A DNA stretch of 64,000 nucleotides. It comes from Oidiodendron maius Zn (taxonomy: Eukaryota; Ascomycota; Leotiomycetes; Myxotrichaceae). A model generated the notes under the pieces. The model saw nothing but the letters and a program-made list of their open reading frames with translations, searched no databases and had not been told where the DNA came from. The translations under genes were made by a program, and so were the position numbers. The stretch spans positions 1,192,245 through 1,256,244 of the forward strand of contig KN832873.1 in assembly GCA_000827325.1 (NCBI GenBank). The letters are read 5' to 3'. This document shows positions 1-10,812 of the stretch, piece by piece. The first letter of the stretch is position 1. Every line of letters starts with the position of its first letter.

Positions 1-811
1 GTCCACAGCGCGGGGACATGTTGTGGCAGGCAGATGGGCGCATATCGCTAAGGCTATCAAATCAACAAGATCAAGTCCTCAATCAGCACGTGATGGATTA
101 TAATATCACCCACCTCTGCTTATCAAGCCAGATGCTTTATGAGGTAACAAGGATCGATTGTGAATATATAATACCTCTTTTGCAATATTCGCGTAGAAGG
201 TAAATTAAAAAGATCATGTGACCTATGTATGGTTGTATCACGTGAGTTTCAACTCATAGTTTAGTTTTTCTTTCGAAACTACTATTTAAATAGACTGAAA
301 TATTTAACACGATAGTATCAGCATTTTTTAGTTTAATAAAGTACACTTCATCAAACATTACTCTTTATCACGTGCTATTAAGCTGACCTGTTAAAATCGT
401 CGCGTCATCTGTTTCTCTCGGATGGACAACCTTTTCCCCGCTGATTGCCTAAACCAGCCTAGCAAACTCGCTTAAGCGCAAATAAGCTCACTATCCCATA
501 TTGGGCTAGGCAGAGTGCGCAACATCCATCGCCGACGGGCCAATTAGCAGGCGGTAACCCGAACGTACCGGGTGCGCCTTTCGTGCCTTCATCCTCAAGA
601 ACAAGGCCAAACATCCCTCTCCCATTTCCCTTTCTTTTTCCTCTCCTGTCACTGCTGCTCCAGCTCTTCTTTCTATCAGACATACTTTTTACTTTTCCCC
701 TCAAACCTCCTCCATTCTCATCCTCTCCTCGCCCACTCCTCCTTCTATCTGTCGTCGTTGCTTCTTTCTTGTCGCCCGCCCTAAGCCTTGTTCCAGACCT
801 CTCTCGCCGCC
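1..811. other. intergenic / promoter region of the first gene
   Basis: No gene is supported here. The left 400 bases are AT-rich and carry three CACGTG palindromes at 87-92, 239-244 and 369-374, two of them in the context ATCACGTG. The segment 600-811 is strongly C/T-rich on the plus strand, as is common in leaders and promoters of filamentous-fungal genes, and runs directly into the ATG at 812. Open frames here on both strands are compositional and have no protein-like character. Confidence 0.6.
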
Positions 812-1813
812 ATGGGATCCTACAGCCAAACCTCCTCGCCAATCCGCGTCTTACAGCCCCAAATGCCCCCTCAGCCTTCCTACGATTCGCCTTCAATGCG
901 CCCAACCTTCAACTCCCCATTCCCCAGCGGCATCGATTCTTACCCCCAATCGTCCTCCTGGTCAAATCTCACACCTATATCGCCCGCAGCCTCGCTTGCC
1001 GGCCGCAAGCGGTCACGCGACGAGGCTGCACTCAACCTAGAGGACGACTTTCAACCTGAGGAATCTGTTGAGGACTCGACGCAGTGGGATAATGAGGATG
1101 AGTGGGTGTATGGTGAGGGTATGACGCTCATCAAACCGGGCGGGAGCAGCTATATAATCGCCGCTAGCAGCCAGACCGGTACCTGGGCCGAAGAGAAGGC
1201 TGAGGAGGAAGCAAAGGCTGCGGTGCCGATTCCGAGTCCAGAGAGACCAATTCTTCGCGCTGCTAAGAGCCAGAGACTTGATCTCACGTCCACACCTTCA
1301 ATTGTAGAGGAGCCTATGGGTAACGGGTCTATGACGACTCCAGGCGCATCATCACCAGGCAAGGGCAATGCAGAACCCACCGTCGACGACTTCACGCGCC
1401 ACCTGGGCGTCGGCTGGTCTCTGATCAGCGCTGACCCAGATATTCAAGCCGCTGCTCGGGGATGGGCGAGGTATATCGATAACAACTACCCCGTCACGGA
1501 TGCCAAGATCAGGCTGCAGAGTCGGGGTCTTGCTAGCTATCTCGTCGAGGCAAACGAGGGCTATTTTCTGTTTGGCGAAGATTTGAAGCAGGGCAGGCTA
1601 GTAAGCACCAGCCTGGAGGAGACATGGGAGAACCTTCGTGGTCCGGTGCCTATCTTCGATGGCGTGGCCGTCATGGAAGCTGGAGAGATACTGAAGGTCA
1701 ATGGGGGTATCCAAACCCAGGCTGTCGAGATGGACGGGGTTGACGGAGAGGCTGTCAACGGTGATGCTGAGATTGCTGGTCAGACCTTGGGCTTCGAGAT
1801 GGATATGAGCTAG
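812..1813 (+). CDS. conserved fungal protein of unknown function, 333 aa
   Basis: Single-exon gene. I start it at the ATG at 812 (context GCCGCCATGG). The open frame extends 8 codons further upstream, but only from a TTG. The first 150 residues or so are Ser/Pro-rich and probably disordered, with a small basic patch (GRKRSRDE) that could be a nuclear localisation signal, followed by an acidic stretch. The C-terminal 120 residues or so look folded: an aromatic-rich segment (HLGVGWSLISADPDIQAAA, then WARYIDNNYP) and a segment ending EGYFLFGEDL. The two-part design, with a disordered front and a compact conserved tail, resembles many unnamed ascomycete proteins. I recognise no enzyme motif and propose no function. 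A short tandem repeat begins right after the stop codon. Confidence 0.8.
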   Translation: MGSYSQTSSPIRVLQPQMPPQPSYDSPSMRPTFNSPFPSGIDSYPQSSSWSNLTPISPAASLAGRKRSRDEAALNLEDDFQPEESVEDSTQWDNEDEWVYGEGMTLIKPGGSSYIIAASSQTGTWAEEKAEEEAKAAVPIPSPERPILRAAKSQRLDLTSTPSIVEEPMGNGSMTTPGASSPGKGNAEPTVDDFTRHLGVGWSLISADPDIQAAARGWARYIDNNYPVTDAKIRLQSRGLASYLVEANEGYFLFGEDLKQGRLVSTSLEETWENLRGPVPIFDGVAVMEAGEILKVNGGIQTQAVEMDGVDGEAVNGDAEIAGQTLGFEMDMS

Positions 1814-1876
1814 ATGCTTTATGCTTTAATGTTTTCATGCTTTCATGCTTTCATGCTTTCATGTTTTCATGTTTTC
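1814..1876 (+). repeat. 8-bp tandem repeat in 3' UTR (unit ATGCTTTC)
   Basis: Immediately after the TAG stop of the 333-aa gene come about seven imperfect copies of an 8-base unit, ATGCTTTC, changing to ATGTTTTC at the far end. It lies in the presumed 3' untranslated region. It looks like replication slippage; no function is claimed. Confidence 0.8.
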
Positions 1877-2837
1877 TTGGGGTGGGATAAAAGGGGAGTT
1901 AGTGTCTTCATCCGGGGGGATTGCTCAAAGGTTGTTTAGCATTGGGACCGGGCGGTGGGTTGGAGAGGACAGGACCTCGTCCATGTAACATAGAAAGGGG
2001 AGGCAAAGTGGTCATAAGGATACCTAACCTATCTGAAGGCTGGGACGTAAAGGTGCTGGCGTGGGGAGCACGCTTGGCCCCCTCTCCAGAAAGTTCGAAA
2101 AAGCTGATAAATAAAATCACTGTTTCAACAGTCCAAGTCCCGGATCCATGGGTATGATGCGATCATTGTAATCCCACGACCAGACAACCAGGAGAACATC
2201 CTAACATGTGACGGTTATTTATTGGTGGGAGCGTGGTGGCCACTTGCTGCCCAGTTGCCGCCGCGCTCAGCTCTGCCTCAGCTCGTGCAAAAAACAGTTG
2301 TGCGTGCGCGCGCCAAAGACTGGCTACCAGTGGCCCTCGAATCCACCACAAAACCTGCACGCAGATCAGGAGCCCACGGGAGTGATTCGATGACCTCGTC
2401 GCGGCCGTGAGGTGCATGCAGGGTCATTGGCCGCCGGGAGTCGCACAAGACAAGACCTTTTTGGGGATCCCATCCTGGTCATCGCCACTCTTGTTGTCCA
2501 GCGCGCGAACGTCGAGCACAGCCGAGGCGGAGACAAAAGGGAGAAAAGAGTCTTCGGCCCCTTTGTCGTTGTGCTTTGTCCTGGCCAAGGGGGCTAATCG
2601 AGGACGGGAACCTTCGAGGAATGTTACATTTGCTTCTCTCGACATAGATAATAAAGAGCTGGATCTCGCGCTGTGCGCACAGGACACGGAAAGGAAGAAT
2701 TCACCAGAGCGGACTACGCTGACGACCTCGTTCCCACGCTGCGCGGACACGGTATATTGTTAGGCAAGCCAGACTTTCCCTCTGCGTGTATCTCACGACG
2801 AGATGCTAATAATCTTGCACAGATATCTACGACTACA
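1877..2837. other. intergenic region and 5' leader of the BTB gene
   Basis: No gene is supported. The segment 2200-2700 has overlapping open frames on both strands that do not look like protein. Near the right end is a good intron candidate, 2752-2822: donor GTATAT, branch-like TGCTAAT, acceptor TTGCACAG. It lies 15 bases before the ATG at 2838, so it is probably a 5' UTR intron of the BTB gene. Confidence 0.5.
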
Positions 2838-4370
2838 ATGGTATCACAGCCCTCATACTCGACCGACCTTACGCTGCGCGGTCCCTCGTCCGTTGTCTCA
2901 TCACGACACAGCCGGCGGCATGGGAGGGGACGCTCGCATGCCGGAGGGTCCTCCTACATCCCGCAGAATGACTTCCCGGTTTTCTCCCATAGTGGTGACG
3001 TCGAGATCATAATCAAAGTTGGCGCACACTCGAATCGGTACCTGCTGCACCGGCTCATCCTCACCCAGTGCTCGGGCTTCTTCGATGCCAGCACCAGCCA
3101 AGAATGGTCACGCGCGACGGAGGGCGGGGGTGGTGGAGGAGTGGAGCTGGCGAGAATAGGGGACAATGCGGAAGCAGGGTCGAGCAAGAGGGATGTGACA
3201 GTGAAGAAGAGGTGGAGGTACGAGCTAGACCCTGGGGCGGGCGACGACGACATCCCTATGCTGGTGCAGAAGGAGGACACAACTATGTCTCTGTTCGGGT
3301 CGAGCGATGGGAGGCCTCCTCCAGTGCGCAACAAGCCGCATTCAGGGAACCCCTCGTTCTTCAACTCTATGGCCAACCTCTCTCTATCCTCGCCGCAGGC
3401 GCCTGTGGCCGCGCCTCCCATCAGTCAAGATGATCAGGATCTCTTGAACGACTACGACAATCTCTTCCGCATATTCTACAACTACCCCCCCATTCTCGAC
3501 CCCATCGACATAGCCACTGCCTATATCCAGTGCAAGTCGCTTCTCACCCTCGCAGACCTATACGATGCCCTGGCGGTAGTCGGTCCGCGAATTGAGCACC
3601 ATCTCCTGCAGTTCCATTCTCGTCTATGGAAGCAGGTTGCTAAATACCCCTCTTCATATCTCAAGCTCGGATACCTCTCGCAATCAAAAGCCATATTTCA
3701 GGAGGCCTTGATTCACGTGGTTGGAGCGTGGCCCATGGGCGCGCGGCATATCCGAAATCAGCTTCCGGACTCCGTTCTCCAAGTCATCGAGGACAAAGCT
3801 GAGGAGTTAGAAGATATCGTAGCCAAAATTGAAGGGCAACTCTTCCGCCTCTCCCTTACCACTTCCAGAGGAGACCGAGTTACCCCGCAAAATTCATACA
3901 TGGACTGGCTGGCAGTATCATTATTCCGCCAGTGGCTGGCAGACAACACCTCTCCCGCTAATCCACCTTCTGTATCTCGCCCACCCCAATCCCGGAGCGG
4001 GGGAAGCCACCACTCTCGAAGCAGTACAAGCACCACACCGCAGCAGCCCTCTCCTCCTTCCCTAGCTCAACACTCCTCCTCTGCTAAACCGACTAACTTG
4101 GGTCATGTCTACCGCACGCTCGGCACGTCACCTACTACCTATCTCCAGCATGACGAGTGCAAGAAGTTTTTGAAGTTGAACCCAGAGATCTACTCCCGCG
4201 AGAACCTGAAGAAATTTGAGAAGCGACTCGAGGAAATGAAATCCATGGCGAGAGAAATCGTGAAGCCACTCATGTACAGCAGTCTCCTCGGCGAGGGTGC
4301 GAATACCTCGTGCCTAACATGCACCGTGGTTGATGACCCGAGGGATTTCCCATGGTTGAATGAGTTGTAA
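2838..4370 (+). CDS. BTB/POZ-domain protein, 510 aa
   Basis: Start chosen at the ATG at 2838, just after a probable 5' UTR intron. The frame also extends upstream to 2673, but that stretch contains the intron candidate and does not read like protein. Residues about 40-80 match the opening of a BTB fold: DVEIIIKVGAHSNRYLLHR, then LILTQCSGFFDASTSQEW, where the conserved Leu-His and the Ser-Gly-Phe-Phe segment fit the family. The fold appears to be interrupted by a Gly-rich, charged insert of roughly 40 residues before it resumes at KRWRYELDPG. The middle is helical (LFRIFYNYPPILDP onward) and resembles the post-BTB helices of fungal BTB proteins. The 370-450 region is Ser/Pro-rich. BTB proteins dimerise and often recruit cullin-3, but there is no Kelch, MATH or zinc-finger partner domain here, so the role is open. 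Confidence 0.8.
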   Translation: MVSQPSYSTDLTLRGPSSVVSSRHSRRHGRGRSHAGGSSYIPQNDFPVFSHSGDVEIIIKVGAHSNRYLLHRLILTQCSGFFDASTSQEWSRATEGGGGGGVELARIGDNAEAGSSKRDVTVKKRWRYELDPGAGDDDIPMLVQKEDTTMSLFGSSDGRPPPVRNKPHSGNPSFFNSMANLSLSSPQAPVAAPPISQDDQDLLNDYDNLFRIFYNYPPILDPIDIATAYIQCKSLLTLADLYDALAVVGPRIEHHLLQFHSRLWKQVAKYPSSYLKLGYLSQSKAIFQEALIHVVGAWPMGARHIRNQLPDSVLQVIEDKAEELEDIVAKIEGQLFRLSLTTSRGDRVTPQNSYMDWLAVSLFRQWLADNTSPANPPSVSRPPQSRSGGSHHSRSSTSTTPQQPSPPSLAQHSSSAKPTNLGHVYRTLGTSPTTYLQHDECKKFLKLNPEIYSRENLKKFEKRLEEMKSMAREIVKPLMYSSLLGEGANTSCLTCTVVDDPRDFPWLNEL

Positions 4371-5213
4371 CAGGATGAGATGAGTGTAAGTGTAGATACG
4401 AAGAAATCGGAATAAGGTAAGAGAATATGATATAATATAAGGCGCAAGGATACATAAGGTCGATTCCACTTGACTTGCAAAGGTCATTAATGAGGTGCAT
4501 TGGGGGAAATATTTTCTATTGCGATGAGATGATACATGACTTGGGCAGGCTGAGCGCTGTTTAGTTTAGGATACCCAGATAGTTTTCGAGTTTGTCGATT
4601 TTGTATGTGTGGAGTTTTGGTCAACTGCATATAATACACAGTCCGCGTACACAACATAAGATTACAATGTGTACAGTACATGATCTTCATCCTCTTTGTT
4701 TGTAGGTTGAAAGCCAATATTATCCCAATATCCTATTGTATCATCTCGTAATACGCCAAACTTTCCATCATAAATCACGTGCCTATCTTCATAGTGGATC
4801 GTGGCGAGTCATCAGCCCGTCATCAGCACACGGCTGACAGAGGGAGGGCATCATATGACGGGACGTCTTGCATCATACCGAAGGTGCGATGTGCAACAGA
4901 AAGTAGAAAATATGATTTAAAAGGGCCGAAAATAGATTATATGTTTGGTCACTTTTTATGTTCAGGGATGCGAATGTGGGGGCTCGTTTATGCCCCTTTT
5001 CGGCACTTAAGGAGGTATGATTTTCTACGTGCGTGTGTATGTGCGCACTGAGCTCGGAGGTGATTAGTTCATGATCAAAAAATGCGTTTTAGCCAGATAT
5101 GGATATACGAATTGAGGACTCTAAAGGTAATATAAAGTTGTATGCTATACTATGTGGCATCTACGCAAAATCCTACTCCATCCAACTACCTAAACGCCTT
5201 TCAACTTCATTCC
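4371..5213. other. convergent 3' intergenic region
   Basis: This lies between the stop of the BTB gene and the stop of the minus-strand nuclease gene. AT-rich, with no supported gene. One CACGTG palindrome lies at 4776-4781 in the context AATCACGTGCC. Confidence 0.5.
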
Positions 5214-7929
5214 TCAATACTCAGTCATATCTAACACCTCCACCTGCGATTGCCGCCACGCACGGCCTCTCGCTCCTTTAACCACGGTCTCATCCACTTC
5301 CTTCCACGCCCCAGGCAGGCTTTCTCGAAGTAGTAGGTACTTCTTACCTCTCGATGCTTTCACGGCAGGTGATGCAGAATCTTCGTCTTGTGATGCACCT
5401 GCGTGGTGGGGAGGGGATGTTATTCCTGCTGGGCTAGCTGCGAGAGGAGATGATGTGATGGTAGTGATTTCTGGCTCTCTTCTGCTAGGATCGGGCTCTG
5501 GAACTGCACTGTGTTTACCTACGTCTTTTAGATCTCCAACTTCTGGCGACCACGGTTCAGAACGAGACGCCTCTCCTGGAAAAGAATATTCTAGCACTGG
5601 GAAGGCGGGAGAGGAAGAACGAGTTCTGAATGTCAAGGCCTGGAAATCAAATTTGCGGCGGACGGGCTCTGGAGTAGGAGATTGGTCTTGGCCAAGAGCT
5701 ATCTGAGATGATCTAGCCTTAAATGGTGATTTCACATAAGTCTTCTTTCTTTGGGATGGTTTGTCGAACGTGTCTTCTTTCGGTGGCGTGATGACTGAAG
5801 TAACGTTCTCTTTATGTGTGGAGTGCGTATGTTTTTGACATGTGTTGGATGGGAATGTCATGAGACCGAATGGCGATGCATTTGGACTGGAAGAAATATC
5901 TATATGATCGCCATGCCTCATGCCTACCGGGCTGCTTAGTTTATCTCGTTGACTCACGGGTTTTGTTATTGTCAGATTATTGCAAGAAGTGAGAGATGAT
6001 TGAGCTAAGGTCCAAGGATTCGTATTTTGATTTGGCTTCTCAATCAGAGCTTTCCTTGTTTTTGCCCTTGTTATATTTAATTCTGCGGCTACACTCTCAG
6101 TGTGTATCCGAGATGACCTCGTAGTACGTGAAGTCTGGTTAGATGTTGAGTTTCTTGATACTGGCGCCCGCCGTGAAGACTTCAGCCTCTCTTGAGGGAT
6201 TGAGGTCTGTGATGAGGATAGTGGAAGTCGGCTGGGAGAGACCAGTAGCTCTTCTGATGATTCTGATATTGCGTGGCTTGTCTTCGCTGCGTCTTTCTTA
6301 GACTTTTTGACACATTTCTCGATTTCTCCCGGCTTCATGTCGCTTTTCTTAGCAGCTCTTCTGGCGGCCGCTCTTGCAGTAAGGAACTTCTTTGGATCTC
6401 GTAGCGATGCTTCATAATCTTCAACTTTCAACGGGATGCCGACTTTTGCGATAGTTTTAAGCACCCATAGCTTTTCTGGTTGAGTAGGATCGTACGTAGG
6501 TGTTGATCTTTTACCCGGGCTTGCTGATCTCATAGTTTCAGGAGCCACATCAGAAGAGTAAGCTTCTATGCCATTGTCCTGGATGGCTGGAGCCAGCCCA
6601 TCTCGCCCATAATCTTCAATGCCGTCTTCTTCAGCATTCAAATCCAAGCCCACGATATCGTTCGGATGGTATATAAGCCTTAGTTCCGGCGTACCATCTG
6701 TGCTGGGATGGATCCTCTGCCCGCATATAGCCCTCACCAACTCCATCTCATTCATTGCTCTGAGAACAAGATCTTCAAAATCAGAATCTCCGCGGTCTCC
6801 ACGTAGTCGTAATTTGTGAACTAACAGAGCTGGAGCCAAACCACGAATGAATTTGTTTGCTCCCGATCTGTTCACCCACTCAAAAGTTTCCGCTACAAAT
6901 AATCTGAGTCCTGGAATATCGACCTCTTCATCCCACATAATTTCTTCCTTCAACTTGTTAATCTTTGAAGCCGATGAAACAACAGGATGGGTATAGTAGC
7001 CGAGGACTTCTTTGTTTGGGAAGGATTCGGGAATCGTGAGAGCCAGGTGCCTGGTCTTAAAATACCGACTTTCGTTTGTCTGGATCTCGTGAGCAAGACT
7101 CTTCCTCCAGGATTCAAGGCCCGCAGTATCTGATCGAGAAAGTCGGCATAGAGATTTTCCAAAGCCAGCCCTGGCAGCCTGACAGGCCAGTTTGATACCA
7201 CAACCAGGGATGCCTTCAGTAATATAATCACCACCACTCATCATGGCAATTAAAATCATACCTTCACGATCGAGCCCAGATTTGCCGGACTTTGTTGCAC
7301 GAGCGTCATAAACAGAGACGTGGGTTGGAGAATGGTTGCCTCTGGATCCTTCGGTGGACCAATTTCGCAGCGTTAGTCCACATCCGAACATTAGAGTGTC
7401 CACATCCTCGCTGAGGACTGCATCTACAATGCCTTGGCGTTGGAGGAGAGCACATTCAGCCTCTGCTTCACCAGGCGCAATGTGGAATGGAAAGCCAAAT
7501 AACTTGAGAATTTGTTTTGTCAGTACATTTGAAAGTGACCCAGCGTTATGGCCACTCTGCTTGTTTCTTTTGAAAGCAGGTTTTCGGGGTCCATCAAACA
7601 CAAAAAGTGGCTGAATTGAGGCCGAAAGGAGGCGCAGAAGGCGGTAGTACAATGTTCGAATTGCAGGATTGGAACCACCTAATAATTTGGGTGAGTATCA
7701 GGATACAAGTTGTGGTCTGATCGACATACCTTGTCCAGCTCGTATCTGGAACTGCCATATGGAAACGTCAATGGCGACTCTGAGCGGACGTCCCGCCTCT
7801 TCATATTTGTCTATCGCAAGCTTTGACAGCGAAATTCTCTCCCCTGGTCCAATCTCGCCGTATATTCTGCTCAAAGTCAGATTTTGCTGATATATGTAAG
7901 TTAGTGGGGTATTACCCTTTGATGCCCAT
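5214..7929 (-). CDS. GEN1: GEN1/Yen1-type Holliday junction resolvase, XPG/FEN1 family, 871 aa
   Basis: Three exons on the minus strand: 7929-7916 (14 nt, encoding MGIKG), 7866-7730 and 7678-5214, with introns of 49 and 51 bp. The joined frame gives MGIKGIYGEIGPG, the N-terminal start of the XPG nucleases, which fixes the start codon. Metal-binding acidic residues are in place: D38 (VAIDVSIW), D79 (VFDGP), E121/E123 (PGEAEAEC), D142/D144 (SEDVDT) and D201 (SGGDY), followed by the helix-two-turn-helix IPGCG. A GEN1-style chromo-like region follows (about 270-400), including FIRGLAPALLVHKLRLR. The C-terminal half is long, basic and Ser-rich, and probably disordered and regulatory. GEN1/Yen1 cuts four-way junctions symmetrically in late mitosis. 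A FEN1, EXO1 or Rad2 identity is less likely because the spacing of the N and I blocks is GEN1-like and the chromo-like region is present. It is divergent with arp10. Confidence 0.88.
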
Positions 7930-8675
7930 ACTGTCAACAATCTAGAACTATCAAACTGGCTCCGAAATTTACCAGAATTGTAAACAGAGTTCCATGTCAA
8001 CGTACTGAAACTATGATACTATTTTGTCCAATGGAAATCGTGCGTGGCACCGAGAAGAATTCACCTGAGCGGAAGGATTATATGTCGGGAGATATTGCGG
8101 TTGATGTTTTGTTCTCTAACGTCGTCAGGGAAACCTGTACCAGGGTGCGATAAAAGCTGGTCGTGCATATAATTTATCACAGCGACCCTACCAATTTCTA
8201 GTACCTATAAACCATAGAGACTTTGGAAAATCGATAAAATAATAATAATAATATTCTTACTACCTAGGCTATATAGCACGCGGAACCTCTAATAATACAT
8301 GGAAAGTAGATATAGTTAAGTAGAATAGAGCTATGTAAATATTACTAACTTATACATAATTTAAAGATATAAAAGAGGCGAGTGGACGGGCAAGATAGCT
8401 GCTACAAAGACATAGAGATGTATAGTGTACCAGCTCTGCCACATCTGCCAGAGGAACTGGAATTAGCTGCCGTAACGATGTCTAGCCCTTTAATACGAAG
8501 CTTAGATTCAAGGCGAGTTTACTTCGTATACGCATTTGGCCTTAAGCGAATTGATCGCTGTGATCCGTAAATCACAGCAGCCCGACCCAAATTCCCACAC
8601 CTCCGGACAGCAGCGCCACGTCCAAAATACATCATGAGTGAAATGGAAACGCGATTATTGTGAGCAATTGCAGCA
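7930..8675. promoter_or_regulatory. divergent promoter region GEN1 / arp10
   Basis: A stretch of 746 bases separates the two start codons. The middle (about 8160-8390) is AT-rich and contains a short AAT microsatellite at 8237-8254. The right part (8560-8675) is richer in C and A. No gene is supported. Promoters of both genes must lie here, but I see no specific site I would name. Confidence 0.5.
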
Positions 8676-10447
8676 ATGTCGACCACCGGCGTACCGCATC
8701 ATCGCAATGTTTCAAATATCCGCCAACAACCAGCTGTGAATCTTGCATCCCCTTCAAGTCCTCACACGCCTCTGCGGACGATATCTTCAACGTTCGGATC
8801 GCCTTCTGCTTTACGTGCCGAAGAAGATACTATAGTTATTGAAATAGGGAGTCGATATCTCAGGGCAGGATTTGCGGGTCAAGCTCTGCCAAAGGCGGTA
8901 ATTGACTTTGGCCCGGAGCATCAAAAGCGGCCTGGAGACTACAGAAAGTGGGAAGTAGGATATGAGAAGGATTGGAGGAATAGGGTACAATATAGTGGCT
9001 GGGGAGATGCATATGAGCTATGGAGACCCGATCTGAGAGGCCTGGACTTAGGTCTAGTTGGAGAAAAGATTGAGAGAGCAGTTCGTGAAGCGTATACGAA
9101 GTGAGAACGAGAAGAACATTCATTGGGATACATTTCTGACAATTTGCGAATAGGCATCTCCTTATTGATTCTCGACAAAGACGGATGACTTTGGTTATTC
9201 CATCTGCGTTGCCTCTCCCACTCCTGTCAACAGTGTTGGATAGCCTCTTCAACAATTTCCAACCACCAACAATATCTTTGATGTCGGCTCCTGTTCTCAC
9301 AGCTGTTGCAGCTGGTATTCGTTCAGCCCTAATAGTAGATGTTGGCTGGGCAGAAACAGTTGTGAGTGGTATATACGAATATCGGGAAGTGCAATGTAGA
9401 CGATCTACAAGAGGAGCGAAGCTGTACGGCGAAGAGATGTACAAGATGTTGGCTGATGCCATAAACCCTGAAGCCTCACAAGAATATCCGGAAGGAACTG
9501 ATTCAAAAGATACCCACCCAAAAATCCTTAGCTTTGAAGAGTGTGAGGAAATTATTACTCGAGTGGCGTGGTGCAAACCATCGAAAAAGTTGTATTCGGA
9601 TGCGTCATCTCAAGGACTCGCGCCAGTTTCTGAGGAAGACGAGCTTAAATCAAGTATGAGGTCACTAAATATCAGCGAAAAGGGAGAGGGGTACCCGGAT
9701 ATAACAATTCCTCTACGTTCGACGAATCCTCCAAGATCATTACGGATTCGCTTTTCACGTCTTGCGGAGCCTTGTGAGGTGGCATTATTTGGAGCTGGTA
9801 AATTATCCCAAGATTTCGATGATGAGGAACTCCCACTACATTTACTAGTATATCGCGCTCTGTTGCTACTGCCCGTTGATGTGCGGTCGATGTGTATGTC
9901 GCGGATTGTATTTGTCGGCGGAGGATCGAATCTCCTTGGCCTAAAAGAACGCATTGTGGATGATGTCAAGTCTCTTGTCGAGCAATGGGGCTGGGACCCC
10001 GTTAGAGGCAAGGCTGTTGATCAGCTACGAGAGAACCCAAGCCTTCAATCTCGAAGGAAAATAGCTGGCAGTGGGCCTACCGAAGTCCTACAAGAGACTG
10101 GCGATCTCTTGCCCTCAAAACCCGCAGCAGCGTTTGCTGAACAAGAGCCCGATCCCATTGAGACTCAAATAAAACGCCACATACGCAGGCAGATCGAGCC
10201 AGATGAACTAGGATATCTTCGTTCTGTAGAGTCGCTCGGCGCTTGGTCTGGTGGCAGTCTAGTGTCACAGTTGAAAGTTCCAGCAGTATCAATAGTCGAC
10301 AGAGAGCAGTGGCATCACCAAGGGGTTGCGGGCGCATCACAGGAGATTGATGTGAGTGCTACTGCCAAACGCCAAAGCATGGGGGCAGCTGCATTCAAGT
10401 CAGGAGCGGGAGATAGAACAAGCTGGACTTTAGGTGTCTGGGGATGA
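8676..10447 (+). CDS. arp10: actin-related protein Arp10 (dynactin pointed-end subunit), 572 aa
   Basis: Two exons, 8676-9100 and 9154-10447. The intron at 9101-9153 (donor GTGAGA, acceptor GAATAG) keeps the frame and joins EAYTK to HLLIDSRQRR. The actin fold is visible from about residue 50: EEDTIVIEIGSRYLRAGFAG (phosphate-1 loop region), VIPSALPLPLL, ALIVDVGWAETVV (phosphate-2 region) and a later glycine turn, RIVFVGGGSNLLGLKERI. The start of the protein is Ser/Pro-rich and the C-terminal third is divergent, as usual for Arp10/Arp11. In filamentous fungi this protein (Neurospora ro-7) sits at the pointed end of the dynactin mini-filament and supports dynein-driven transport and nuclear migration. 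The ATP-binding loops are looser than in true actin, so nucleotide turnover is uncertain. Another Arp is possible but less likely. Confidence 0.82.
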
Positions 10448-10812
10448 GGAAGCATGGTCTGCAATTCGGGGCATACCTCGAGTGTCAATCACTTTGTGCA
10501 ACACACGGCCAGAGTTGCGACTTGCTCTTTGTTCTCGATCATGGTATGACGGGTGAAGTATGATATAGAAGTTACCGATGCGATATATAGATACCCAGAA
10601 GAGTAGATACCTTCAAAGGTAGATCTACGTCACGCAATCAATGGACTTAAAGCAATTTACATACTAGGTGCTGTATAATGATATATTCTGGCTGTGTTGA
10701 AGCAACCGGGAGGCTAATGACCAGGGGCGGGACTTCATCGTTGCTCCCTCACCTCGAAATTCTGAAGATTTCGTCAGCTGGCTTCCAACGACAAGCTCGC
10801 AGGCCACAAAAA
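10448..10812. other. intergenic region arp10 - SerRS
   Basis: 365 bases between two genes transcribed in the same direction. The frame of the synthetase is open upstream to an ATG at 10678, but the protein-like region begins at 10813. I see nothing else. Confidence 0.5.

Noticed and set aside
459-905. Minus-strand frame of 148 codons
   Set aside because: It is the complement of the C/T-rich leader of the 333-aa gene and overlaps its first codons. The Arg/Gly-rich product has no features.
8860-9576. Minus-strand frame of 238 codons
   Set aside because: It lies antisense over arp10, including its intron, and shows no family motif. The plus-strand Arp10 reading is well supported.
10678-10812. 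Upstream in-frame ATG for the mitochondrial SerRS
   Set aside because: The 45 added residues do not resemble a targeting peptide, while the start at 10813 gives a good one.
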